Source: Myxococcales bacterium (GTDB lineage Bacteria > Myxococcota > Polyangia > Fen-1088). Taken from it: 8,673 bases of DNA. Location of the stretch: contig PMLH01000420.1 in assembly GCA_003159055.1 (NCBI GenBank), forward strand, positions 1 through 8,673, read 5' to 3'. Below, piece by piece: positions 1-8,018 of this stretch. The notes under the pieces were generated by a model. It was not told the origin of the DNA. It saw only the letters and a program-made list of their open reading frames with translations, and searched no databases. The number at the start of each line of letters is the position of its first letter. The stretch's first letter is position 1. A program made the position numbers and the translations under genes.

Positions 1-903
1 GGGCGCTACATCGAGCGCGCCGAGAACCTGGCCCGTGTGCTCGATGTTAGTTATCGCAACGCTCTGCTCGATCTCGCCGGATCGTCTCCCGAGACAGAGT
101 GGAGAGACGCCCTTGCGAGCCTGGGTAATCCGCCCCAGTTCAGGCAACGCAAGCACGTGCTCAATGAGACCGACGTTATGCGCTTCTTCGCCGTCGATAC
201 CGAGAGTCCCTGCAGCATCAAGTTTTGCATGCACGCCGCGCGTGAGAATGCCCGAGCCCTGCGCGCCGTGATCTCGACCGAGATGTGGGAGAGCATCAAC
301 ACCACCTGGCTGGCGGTGCGCGATTTGGACGAGAGTGGGCTGCGCACCCGCGGCCTGCGCGAGTTCCTCGATTGGGTCAAGGATCGCTCGCACCTCTTTC
401 GCGGCGTCTCGCACGGCACGACCCTGCACAATGACACCTTTCACTTTCTTCGCCTCGGCACGTTCCTCGAACGTGCCGACAGCACCGCCCGCCTGCTCGA
501 CACCAAGTTTCGGTCGCTCAAAGACATGAATGACGAAGCGACCGGCGCCACCTACTACGCGTGGGGCTCGGTCCTGCGTCAGGCCAGTGCCTTTCGCGCC
601 TACCACCAGACCTACCACGACGTCATCACGCCGGAACGCGTGGCCGAGCTGCTCATCCTGCGTTTGGAGATGCCGCGCAGCCTGCGCTTTTGCGCGAGTC
701 AGGTGGTCGAGCATCTGGACGCCCTGGCCGGCACGCGTGACTTGGAGGCGCAACGCCTGGCCGGCGAGCTTCACGCACGCTTGCGATTCGCGCGCATCGA
801 TCGCGTCTTTGGCAAGGGACTGCATGAGTTCCTGGAGGAGATCATCCGCCGCATCGCCGAATTGTCTTCACAAATGGCACAAGACTTCCTGATGACTGTT
901 TAG
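1..903 (+). CDS. alpha-E domain (DUF403) protein, 5'-truncated by window edge
   Basis: The frame is open from base 1 to TAG at 901-903, giving 300 visible residues. It opens on the family's N-terminal signature RYIERAENLAR (visible residues 2-12). A second copy of the pattern, FLRLGTFLERADSTARLLD (149-167), matches the internal repeat of this all-helical family. Full-length members usually begin with about 12 residues before GRYIER, so only a short N-terminal piece is missing; the GTG at 37 is not the true start. Alpha-E proteins have no assigned reaction. They typically sit beside a circularly permuted ATP-grasp enzyme and a transglutaminase-like peptidase, and comparative genomics predicts a role in synthesis or modification of a peptide. 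The transglutaminase partner follows after 11 bp, so an operon is very likely, and the ATP-grasp gene should lie immediately upstream, outside the window. Confidence 0.9.
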   Translation, partial: GRYIERAENLARVLDVSYRNALLDLAGSSPETEWRDALASLGNPPQFRQRKHVLNETDVMRFFAVDTESPCSIKFCMHAARENARALRAVISTEMWESINTTWLAVRDLDESGLRTRGLREFLDWVKDRSHLFRGVSHGTTLHNDTFHFLRLGTFLERADSTARLLDTKFRSLKDMNDEATGATYYAWGSVLRQASAFRAYHQTYHDVITPERVAELLILRLEMPRSLRFCASQVVEHLDALAGTRDLEAQRLAGELHARLRFARIDRVFGKGLHEFLEEIIRRIAELSSQMAQDFLMTV

Positions 904-914
904 ACGGAGGGCCC

Positions 915-1790
915 ATGCGACTGTCCATCGTTCACGAAACAAAATATCGCTACGCCACGCCTGCCAACTACACCATCCAGTATCTGCGACTGTCTCCTCA
1001 GTCGACAGCACAGCAGAAGGTGCTCAATTGGCATTTGGATCTGCCCGGGCCCGCACGGCCGTTCGTGGATGGTTTCGGCAACAGCGCGCACGTGCTGGTC
1101 ATCGACAAGCCTCACCAAGAGATTCGCATCCGGGCGCGCGGTGAGGTCGACGTGCAAGACGAGCCATACCTGGGAGCGCCCGACACCGGCCTGCACAGTC
1201 CCGAGCTTTTCATGCGCTCGACCGAGCTCACCGCCCAAGACGATGCCCTGATTCGATTCACCGAGAGGTTCCGAAGCGAAACCGCAAGCGACCCCGCCGC
1301 CGCGATCGAGTCCTTGATGTCGGCCGTGCGTGAGAAGGTCGACTACAAGGCGGGCGTCACGCAAGTCGCGACCCCTGCGGCAAAGGCGTTCGCCCTGGGT
1401 GCCGGCGTTTGCCAGGACCACGCGCACGTGTTCGTGTCGTGCTGCCGGCGACTGAACATCCCCGCCCGCTATGTCAGTGGCTACTTGGCGCCCAAGAACA
1501 TGACGGTGGACAGCGACGGCAGCGTGCATGGATTGGCCAGCCACGCCTGGGCCGAGGCGTGGATCGACGGCGTGGGCTGGCAAGGATACGACGTGGCGAA
1601 TTCCGTGCACGCGCAAGGCCGGCACGTGCGGGTCGCGGTGGGGCTCGACTACCTCGACGCCTGTCCGGTACGCGGATTTCACCGCGGCGGCGGCGGTGAA
1701 TCGATGGGCGTCGACGTGCGAGTCGGCGCGGCGAATGGGCAGGAAGTCGACGCCATCGCCAAGCAGGCCGAGCAACAGGCGCAGCAGTAG
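915..1790 (+). CDS. Transglutaminase-like cysteine peptidase, alpha-E operon type
   Basis: This 291-residue protein begins MRLSIVHETKYRY, the usual start of the bacterial transglutaminase N-terminal beta domain (about residues 1-90). The transglutaminase/papain-like core spans about 100-235. The expected catalytic residues are visible: Cys166 in GAGVCQDHAH, His210 in ASHAWAEAW and Asp226 in GWQGYDVAN. The C-terminal segment with VAVGLDYLDACPVRGF (240-255) and a Gly-rich stretch is also standard for this family. Length is normal and no signal peptide is seen, so it is probably cytoplasmic. Members act as thiol peptidases or amide-bond-modifying enzymes; the substrate is unknown. A GGAGG at 906-910 lies four bases before ATG 915 and fixes the start. 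The 11-bp gap to the alpha-E gene indicates co-transcription, and the pairing suggests it processes a peptide handled by the ATP-grasp/alpha-E system. The C-terminus is Gln/Ala-rich. Confidence 0.92.
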   Translation: MRLSIVHETKYRYATPANYTIQYLRLSPQSTAQQKVLNWHLDLPGPARPFVDGFGNSAHVLVIDKPHQEIRIRARGEVDVQDEPYLGAPDTGLHSPELFMRSTELTAQDDALIRFTERFRSETASDPAAAIESLMSAVREKVDYKAGVTQVATPAAKAFALGAGVCQDHAHVFVSCCRRLNIPARYVSGYLAPKNMTVDSDGSVHGLASHAWAEAWIDGVGWQGYDVANSVHAQGRHVRVAVGLDYLDACPVRGFHRGGGGESMGVDVRVGAANGQEVDAIAKQAEQQAQQ

Positions 1791-1932
1791 GAGGTGGGCG
1801 CAGGGTTGCCTGCCGGCAGTTGATTCACGGCGTGGCCGTCAGGTCCAGGGAACCATCGTGCATGATGCAATCCGATTCGCCGGCTATGCTTGCACAACGA
1901 GGTCCTCACATGCGTTGAATACACGGGCGACG

Positions 1933-1952
1933 CCGTGCCAGGGGTGGCACGG
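1933..1952. repeat. Perfect 8-bp inverted repeat upstream of kinase gene
   Basis: CCGTGCCA (1933-1940), loop GGGG (1941-1944) and TGGCACGG (1945-1952) form a perfect hairpin or dyad in the 185-bp gap between the transglutaminase and kinase genes. No T-tract follows, so it is not a classical intrinsic terminator. Its right arm coincides with the -24 box of the sigma-54-like promoter, which makes an operator or a structural coincidence possible. The rest of the gap (1791-1932) holds no gene I can support; a short hyphenated palindrome, TGCAT-G-ATGCA, lies at 1859-1869. Confidence 0.6.
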
Positions 1953-1960
1953 ATCATGCG
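1945..1960 (+). promoter_or_regulatory. Candidate sigma-54 (-24/-12) promoter for the kinase gene
   Basis: TGGCACGGATCATGCG matches the RpoN consensus TGGCACG-N4-TTGC except for A in place of the first T of the -12 box. The diagnostic GG (1946-1947) and GC (1958-1959) are exactly 10 bp apart. Transcription would start near 1971, only about five bases before the kinase ATG at 1976, leaving almost no leader. That is unusual for a sigma-54 promoter and lowers confidence. No activator site was identified. Confidence 0.4.
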
Positions 1961-1975
1961 TAGAGAGATGAATGC

Positions 1976-2971
1976 ATGCCTGTGTTAAGGACTGAGCCCG
2001 GGCAAATCCTGGATGGCCGCTTCCTTCTTCGGGACGAGCTCGGCCGTGGAGGCATGTCGATTCTCTACAAGGCGGACGACCTCGCGCAAGCGAATCAGCA
2101 CGTCGTGGTCAAAGTCCCCTTGCCCATCTTTTCGAGTGGTGTGGGTGGTTGGTCCATCTTCCAGCGCGAGGAGCAAATCGGCCGCCAACTCCACCATCCT
2201 TTCGTGCTCAAGTTCCTGCCCCTGCCCGAGGACAAGCGGCGGTCGTACATGGTGACCGAGTACGTGCCAGGGCGAACGCTGGCCGAGGTCCTGACCGAGC
2301 GGCGAACCTTACCGGAGCGCGAGGCCTTGGCCATCGCCAGCCAGGTCTGCGCCGCGCTCGAACATGTCCACGCGAGCGGATTTGTCCACTACGACTTGAA
2401 GCCAGCCAACATCATGCTGTGTCCAGACGGAGGCATCCGACTTATCGACTTTGGCTTGGCCCACGCGACGGTGACAAGCCGGTTCGCGTTCTCGGGCGCA
2501 CCACCAGCCATCGGTTCTTCTGGCTACATCGCACCCGAGCAGATCAAACGCAAGAGGGGCCGTACCAGCGTCGATATCTACGGCATCGGCGCCGTGCTCT
2601 ACGAAATGCTGACTGGCCAGCCGCCCTTCCCCGGCGACGATGCTTTCGGCGTGGGCAGCGCTCGACTGGTCGGCGATCCGCCGTCCCCGCGCAGCCTGAA
2701 TCCGGGCCTTTCGCGCGAGGCCGAAGAGATCGTCCTGCGCGCACTTCGCCGCGATCCGAGCGAGCGCTATCCCAGCGCCACCGCCATGAAGGCGGACTTG
2801 GATCATCCCGCCGAGGTTGTGGTCACCGGTCTTGGCGAACGATTGCAACCCGCGACACGCTGGCGGCGCAGCCTGCGCAAAATCCGCTACGTCGTCATGG
2901 TCTGCGTTGTGCCTGTCATCGCACAGGTGGTTCTCTTTGCGCTGCTCTACCGCCGTTTCAGCCACAAGTGA
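1976..2971 (+). CDS. Membrane-anchored Ser/Thr protein kinase (Hanks type, HYD motif)
   Basis: This 331-residue protein phosphorylates Ser/Thr of unknown target proteins. Visible kinase elements are the Gly-rich loop GRGGMSILYKA (23-33), Lys46 in VVVKV, the helix-C Glu65, the catalytic loop HYDLKPAN (138-145, Asp140, Lys142, Asn145), DFG (158-160), APE (186-188) and Asp200 in SVDIYGIG. All residues needed for ATP and metal binding are present. The usual Arg before the catalytic Asp is Tyr139, making it a non-RD kinase, and the P+1 region reads GSSGYIAPEQ rather than GTxxYMAPEQ. A basic stretch (296-304, RWRRSLRKI) precedes one membrane helix (about 304-325) and a short tail YRRFSHK. The kinase domain should therefore face the cytoplasm with only a few residues outside and no sensor domain. 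ATG 1976 is the only sensible start; there is only a weak GAGAG at 1963-1967. It stands alone between two operons. Confidence 0.93.
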   Translation: MPVLRTEPGQILDGRFLLRDELGRGGMSILYKADDLAQANQHVVVKVPLPIFSSGVGGWSIFQREEQIGRQLHHPFVLKFLPLPEDKRRSYMVTEYVPGRTLAEVLTERRTLPEREALAIASQVCAALEHVHASGFVHYDLKPANIMLCPDGGIRLIDFGLAHATVTSRFAFSGAPPAIGSSGYIAPEQIKRKRGRTSVDIYGIGAVLYEMLTGQPPFPGDDAFGVGSARLVGDPPSPRSLNPGLSREAEEIVLRALRRDPSERYPSATAMKADLDHPAEVVVTGLGERLQPATRWRRSLRKIRYVVMVCVVPVIAQVVLFALLYRRFSHK

Positions 2972-3037
2972 CACTGGTTAGCTGCGCCGACGGAAGAGCC
3001 TTGCCGCGGCCAGGGCGGCGAGCAAGCACCAGGGTGA

Positions 3038-5061
<2,024 letters not shown>

Positions 5062-5084
5062 TAGCTGCCCGGAGCAAGTGTTCG

Positions 5085-5103
5085 CGACCGCTCGGACTGC
5101 ATC
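5085..5103. repeat. 19-bp direct repeat, left copy
   Basis: CGACCGCTCGGACTGCATC is identical to 7155-7173, and the match stops sharply on both sides. It lies 24 bp after the methyltransferase stop. The two copies bracket the minus-strand DUF4177-like and GH16 genes. This could be an attachment-like site, a recombination scar or a dispersed repeat; the sequence alone does not decide. Confidence 0.75.
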
Positions 5104-5191
5104 ACAAGCCCGCTGGCGCCAGGGCAAGACGGCGCTGGGCAGGTTCCCGCAGGAGACGATTTCGTTCAATCCACTCCGAAAATTTCCGGCG

Positions 5192-6436
5192 TCACTCCTT
5201 CCAGTAGCGGAACCAGTCGATCCTCATCACCGCGTCGCTGGCCGGATAGTCGGCCGTCCCCGCGCTGTTCCACCAGTCGGTCGAGTGCCACACGTTGAAC
5301 AAGAAAGCCGCGGGCAGCGTGGGGATGTAGCTCTTGTCGGCGAACGTCCACAGCGTCACCTCGGTACCGCCGATGACGATGAAATAGCGAATCCGGTCCG
5401 CGTGCCACTCGAAGCCCATCTCGTAGAACGTGTCGGCGGCGGGAAACCCCACCAGCTTCAGCTCGGGAAGCGTGCCTTGCCCGACCAGGGTCTCGTCGTT
5501 GGTGTAGTCCTCGTACGCGCCGGTCTTAGTTCGGACGACACGGGAGGCGGCTTTCTTGGCCGTGTCCGAGGTGTATTCGGACCAGATGGTCAGAGAGATG
5601 ATCGACGGGTCGCTGCACAGGATCTCGATGTCGATCTCGGAATTGTCGACCAGGCCGTCGCCGTCGTGATCCTTGCCGTCGTTGAAGTAGGTGAAGATGC
5701 CGTTCACCAGCTCTTCATTCTCCGAACAGCGAGCCAGCTGCACGCGCGTCCGGTAGGTGCCGTAGCGGAAGGTGCCGTCGTTGGTGCCGATCTCGGTGGC
5801 GAAGTCGGGCGACAGCTTGTCCGACGGGCCGAGCGTGGCGTTGCCCTTGAAGACCAGCTCGGCGGCGTTGTTGTCGGCGGCGGAGGCGTTCGCGACGCCG
5901 AAGGTGTTGCTGCCGCCGTTGCCGGCGCGGCCATAGAAGAGCGCCTGATCGGTCTTGGTCATCTCCGCGGCGAAGGTCGGTGCGACACCGCTGCCCGTGT
6001 CGGTGCTCGGGCCGGGGGCCTCTCCCGCGCCGGTGTTGGTATCCTTCCCCGCGCCCGTCTCGTCCCCTCGGTCGGCTGAGATGGCGTCCCGGCCGGTATC
6101 GCCGCCCACCTCGGTCCGCGCATCGAGCAGCCCAGCGGTGACGTCCGGCGTGTCGCCGTAGAGTCCCGTGCCGTCCCTCAGGTCGCCCGCGTCCGCGCCG
6201 CTCGCGGCGGCGTCCGCTCGCGGCGCAGGCACATCGGACGTCGGCTCCGGAACGTCGGCGTTCGCCGGCAGGCTGTCCGACACGGCTCTCGTCGTGTCCG
6301 GCTCCGGCGCATCGGCTCGGGCTGCAAGCTCCGGGGCCCCATCGGTGGGCGGTGTCGACGTTTGCTTGCTCGAACACGCGACCAACGCACCGAGGACGAG
6401 CAAGCCGGATAGCACACGGGAGGATGGGGAGGGCAT
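5192..6436 (-). CDS. GH16 family glycoside hydrolase, exported lipoprotein
   Basis: This 414-residue predicted lipoprotein starts MPSPSSRVLSGLL, followed by a lipobox LVAC with the lipidated Cys21. Residues about 22-155 form an Asp/Ala/Pro/Thr/Gly-rich disordered linker, common in myxobacterial surface lipoproteins. The C-terminal part (about 157-414) is a GH16 beta-jelly-roll: the active-site motif EIDIE gives nucleophile Glu267, Asp269 and acid/base Glu271. FEWHADRIRYFIV (about 342-354) and NVWHSTDWW (381-389) are family-like substrate-cleft elements. It should hydrolyse a beta-glucan or related polysaccharide at the cell surface; the exact substrate is unknown. A DxDxDGxxDxxE calcium-loop pattern (256-267) ends on the nucleophile Glu. 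AAAGGAGG at 6446-6453, nine bases upstream, fixes ATG 6436 over an in-frame ATG at 6475. It lies 179 bp downstream of the DUF4177-like gene on the same strand. Confidence 0.87.
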   Translation of the reverse strand: MPSPSSRVLSGLLVLGALVACSSKQTSTPPTDGAPELAARADAPEPDTTRAVSDSLPANADVPEPTSDVPAPRADAAASGADAGDLRDGTGLYGDTPDVTAGLLDARTEVGGDTGRDAISADRGDETGAGKDTNTGAGEAPGPSTDTGSGVAPTFAAEMTKTDQALFYGRAGNGGSNTFGVANASAADNNAAELVFKGNATLGPSDKLSPDFATEIGTNDGTFRYGTYRTRVQLARCSENEELVNGIFTYFNDGKDHDGDGLVDNSEIDIEILCSDPSIISLTIWSEYTSDTAKKAASRVVRTKTGAYEDYTNDETLVGQGTLPELKLVGFPAADTFYEMGFEWHADRIRYFIVIGGTEVTLWTFADKSYIPTLPAAFLFNVWHSTDWWNSAGTADYPASDAVMRIDWFRYWKE

Positions 6437-6445
6437 TGGGATTCG

Positions 6446-6453
6446 CCTCCTTT
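6446..6453 (-). promoter_or_regulatory. Strong Shine-Dalgarno of the GH16 gene
   Basis: AAAGGAGG on the minus strand lies nine bases before ATG 6436. It decides the start, because the longer frame from 6475 would place this site inside coding sequence and put 13 polar residues before the lipoprotein signal peptide. Confidence 0.85.
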
Positions 6454-6615
6454 CGAGGCTGCCAGTGATCGACATATCTTTCCGACCTCGCGTCGGTTGA
6501 CGGTGCAGTGCAGTCTAGTGGTACCGATGAAGATAAGGAATGGCGCTTGTTCGGATCATGCTCTGGTCGGCTCGTCGCGTGCGATGCCGATCGCCACGCG
6601 TATTGGGGCCCCCGC

Positions 6616-7065
6616 CTACCTCTTGGGCCGTTTGAACCAATACAGCATCTCCGACGTAGCGCCCGCCAGCGCCATGTCGCTGTTTCCAGCGCTCGCCGAC
6701 CCCGCGAATGAGGAAACGGGCGCCACAGAAACAAGCTCCCATCCGTCGCTGCCCAACCTCGAAACCAATGTCTCAATTTTTGTGCCAGCGGGCAGCTCGG
6801 TGTCTCCATCAAAGTTCGTCCAGTCGCCGAACTTCCACCAGAAGCTCCGCTGCTGAATCGGAATGCCCATCAGCGATACAGTACCCTCATTCGCCTTTTC
6901 CCAGCTTCGCACTCGGTAGATCAGCTTGTATTCCCACGTGGTGGCACCAGCACGAACCTGCACGCCTCCGGTCGCTTGCGCGATTGAGACGAGCGAAGAA
7001 GTGACTACGGAACCCAACAGCGCGGCAACAGTGACGAGCAACCACGAGCGAGAACTGCGAATCAT
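6616..7065 (-). CDS. Exported DUF4177-like protein
   Basis: This 149-residue protein has an N-terminal hydrophobic segment (about 7-28) serving as a signal peptide or anchor; no lipobox Cys is present. The exported part shows the DUF4177 pattern: WEYKLIYR (44-51), LGSDGWELVSV (104-114) and a terminal strand LYWFKRP (141-147). Between the first strand and the WELVSV motif lies a longer insert with an aromatic patch SFWWKFGDWTNF (74-85). DUF4177 members are small alpha/beta proteins with no known biochemical function, and most are cytoplasmic, so export is notable. The start ATG 7065 is the first in frame; no strong Shine-Dalgarno precedes it. It is transcribed toward the GH16 gene and could share its transcript, although the 179-bp gap leaves room for a separate promoter. 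It faces away from vapBC across a 156-bp divergent region. Confidence 0.72.
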   Translation of the reverse strand: MIRSSRSWLLVTVAALLGSVVTSSLVSIAQATGGVQVRAGATTWEYKLIYRVRSWEKANEGTVSLMGIPIQQRSFWWKFGDWTNFDGDTELPAGTKIETLVSRLGSDGWELVSVAPVSSFAGSASAGNSDMALAGATSEMLYWFKRPKR

Positions 7066-7154
7066 GGTTCACTCAATAGCATGGGTCGTGCTGCGGAGGC
7101 TAGCCCGAACAAGTCCGCCATTGTCCAATGCACAGACCGCAGAAATCAGATTGC

Positions 7155-7173
7155 CGACCGCTCGGACTGCATC
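7155..7173. repeat. 19-bp direct repeat, right copy
   Basis: Identical to 5085-5103 and in the same orientation. It ends 12 bp before the candidate -35 box of the vapBC promoter and lies in the divergent intergenic region between the DUF4177-like gene and vapB. Recombination between the copies would remove about 2.07 kb and place vapBC directly behind the methyltransferase gene. Confidence 0.75.
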
Positions 7174-7185
7174 TTGATGTATCTG

Positions 7186-7214
7186 TTGATGCGTAGATGC
7201 GAATGGGCTATGCT
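7186..7214 (+). promoter_or_regulatory. Candidate sigma-70 promoter of vapBC
   Basis: TTGATG (7186-7191) and TATGCT (7209-7214) are separated by exactly 17 bp, each matching four of six consensus bases. A start six to eight bases after the -10 box falls at 7220-7222, on the vapB ATG itself, so the mRNA would be leaderless. A second TTGATG lies 12 bp upstream (7174-7179), and atgcg/cgcat half-sites (7197-7201, 7219-7223) flank the -10 box. Either could serve as operator for autorepression by the ribbon-helix-helix antitoxin. Confidence 0.5.
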
Positions 7215-7221
7215 TTAACGC

Positions 7222-7503
7222 ATGAGAACCACCATCAGCTTACCAGACCCGCTGCTTTCGCAGGCCAAGAAGCGGGCAAGCCAAGAAGGTATCACCCTGA
7301 GCGATCTGGTCACCTCGGCGGTGCGCGAACACGTTCTTCGCCCGTCGCGAACTGCCGCCGAGGCGCGGTTCCGGCTGGTGGAGTTCGGCCACGGTGGCCT
7401 GCGGCCGGGGCTGTCGTGGGGACAGCTCAAACAGGAATCCGATGAGGAGGATCAGGCACGCGTGGGCCTGTCCAAGACCTCGCGCGCGGCTGATGGGAGG
7501 TGA
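7222..7503 (+). CDS. vapB: VapB-type ribbon-helix-helix antitoxin
   Basis: This is a 93-residue antitoxin. The N-terminal half, MRTTISLPDPLLSQAKKRAS followed by EGITLSDLVTSAVREHVL, is a ribbon-helix-helix DNA-binding fold: a beta-strand at 2-8 and two helices at about 10-20 and 25-38. The C-terminal half (FRLVEFGHGGLRPGLSWGQL, then an acidic QESDEEDQA) is the usual toxin-binding tail, here extended by about a dozen Ser/Arg/Ala-rich residues. It should dimerise on its own promoter and block the PIN toxin encoded seven bases downstream. No Shine-Dalgarno is seen before ATG 7222, and the promoter position suggests leaderless translation. Its TGA forms the last three bases of the vapC ribosome-binding site. 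The symbol reflects gene order and fold; finer subfamily was not determined. Confidence 0.85.
   Translation: MRTTISLPDPLLSQAKKRASQEGITLSDLVTSAVREHVLRPSRTAAEARFRLVEFGHGGLRPGLSWGQLKQESDEEDQARVGLSKTSRAADGR
7496..7503 (+). promoter_or_regulatory. vapC Shine-Dalgarno overlapping the vapB stop codon
   Basis: GGAGGTGA is a full eight-base complement to the 16S rRNA tail, seven bases before the vapC ATG, and its TGA is the vapB stop codon. Ribosomes terminating on vapB therefore sit on the toxin's binding site, which suggests translational coupling of toxin to antitoxin. Confidence 0.8.
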
Positions 7504-7510
7504 GGGAACC

Positions 7511-7942
7511 ATGCTCCTGCCCGACGTGAACGTTCTGGTCTACGCGCACCGCCTGGACGCGCCCGAGCACAGTGCCTACGCGAAATGGCTGGAGGCCCTG
7601 GTCACGGCACACGAGCCCTTCGCCGCGTCTGAGCTGGTGATGTCTGGCTTCCTCCGCCTGGTGACCAACCCGCGCGTGTTCGAGGTCCCGACCCCGCCCG
7701 CCAAAGCGATGGGGTTTCTGGATCAGATCACGGGCCACCCTGGCTGTCGCCCGGTCCGGCCTGGACCGCGACACTGGGAGATCTTCCGCGAATTGTGCGC
7801 CAAGACCCTGGCTTGCGGCGCCTTCGTCGCCGATGTCTATCACGCCGCCGTGGCCATCGAGCACGGCTGCGAGTGGGTCAGCAGCGACGCAGACTTCGCG
7901 CGCATCCCGGGTCTGCGCTGGCGCCATCCTCTCGCCGGGTAG
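7511..7942 (+). CDS. vapC: VapC-type PIN-domain ribonuclease toxin
   Basis: This 143-residue PIN-domain protein is predicted to be a Mg-dependent RNase that cleaves tRNA or rRNA and stops growth when free of antitoxin. The acidic active site is visible: Asp5 in LLPDVNVLVYA, Glu41 in ASELVMSGFLR, Asp108 in FVADVYHAAVA and Asp126 in SSDADFARIPGL. The segments PGPRHWEIF (84-92) and AIEHGCEWVSSD (115-126) are typical of VapC proteins that start MLLPDVNVLVYA. Length is normal and the active site looks intact, so the toxin is probably functional. ATG 7511 is set by the perfect Shine-Dalgarno at 7496-7503. An in-frame GTG at 7394 lies inside vapB and is not used. The RNA target cannot be told from sequence. 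Confidence 0.92.
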   Translation: MLLPDVNVLVYAHRLDAPEHSAYAKWLEALVTAHEPFAASELVMSGFLRLVTNPRVFEVPTPPAKAMGFLDQITGHPGCRPVRPGPRHWEIFRELCAKTLACGAFVADVYHAAVAIEHGCEWVSSDADFARIPGLRWRHPLAG

Positions 7943-7961
7943 GTGGCGCTGCTCGGGCTCC

Positions 7962-8003
7962 CCCGACCGGGTTTGGGGACACCCGGGCATGGACCCGGTC
8001 GGG
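7962..8003. repeat. 11-bp perfect inverted repeat after vapC, possible terminator
   Basis: CCCGACCGGGT (7962-7972) pairs perfectly with ACCCGGTCGGG (7993-8003) around a 20-base loop, 19 bp after the vapC stop; two G-U pairs could extend the stem inward. No T-run follows, so if it ends vapBC transcription it is not a standard intrinsic terminator. An alternative, shorter stem uses the same left arm: CCGGGT (7967-7972) with ACCCGG (7981-7986). Confidence 0.7.
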
Positions 8004-8018
8004 ATGCCGCGACTCCGC

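Noticed and set aside
5113..5122. Palindrome CTGGCGCCAG between the convergent methyltransferase and GH16 genes
   Set aside because: It has no loop for a stable hairpin and no T-run, and 10-bp GC palindromes are common at this base composition.
5715..6812. 365-codon minus-strand frame overlapping the GH16 lipoprotein linker
   Set aside because: Arg-rich shadow of the repetitive linker; the frame with the lipobox, strong Shine-Dalgarno and GH16 motif is clearly the real one.
5104..7154. Insertion sequence or integron reading of the repeat-bounded block
   Set aside because: No transposase, integrase or terminal inverted repeats are present, and 19-bp target duplications would be unusual; reported only as a direct-repeat-flanked block.
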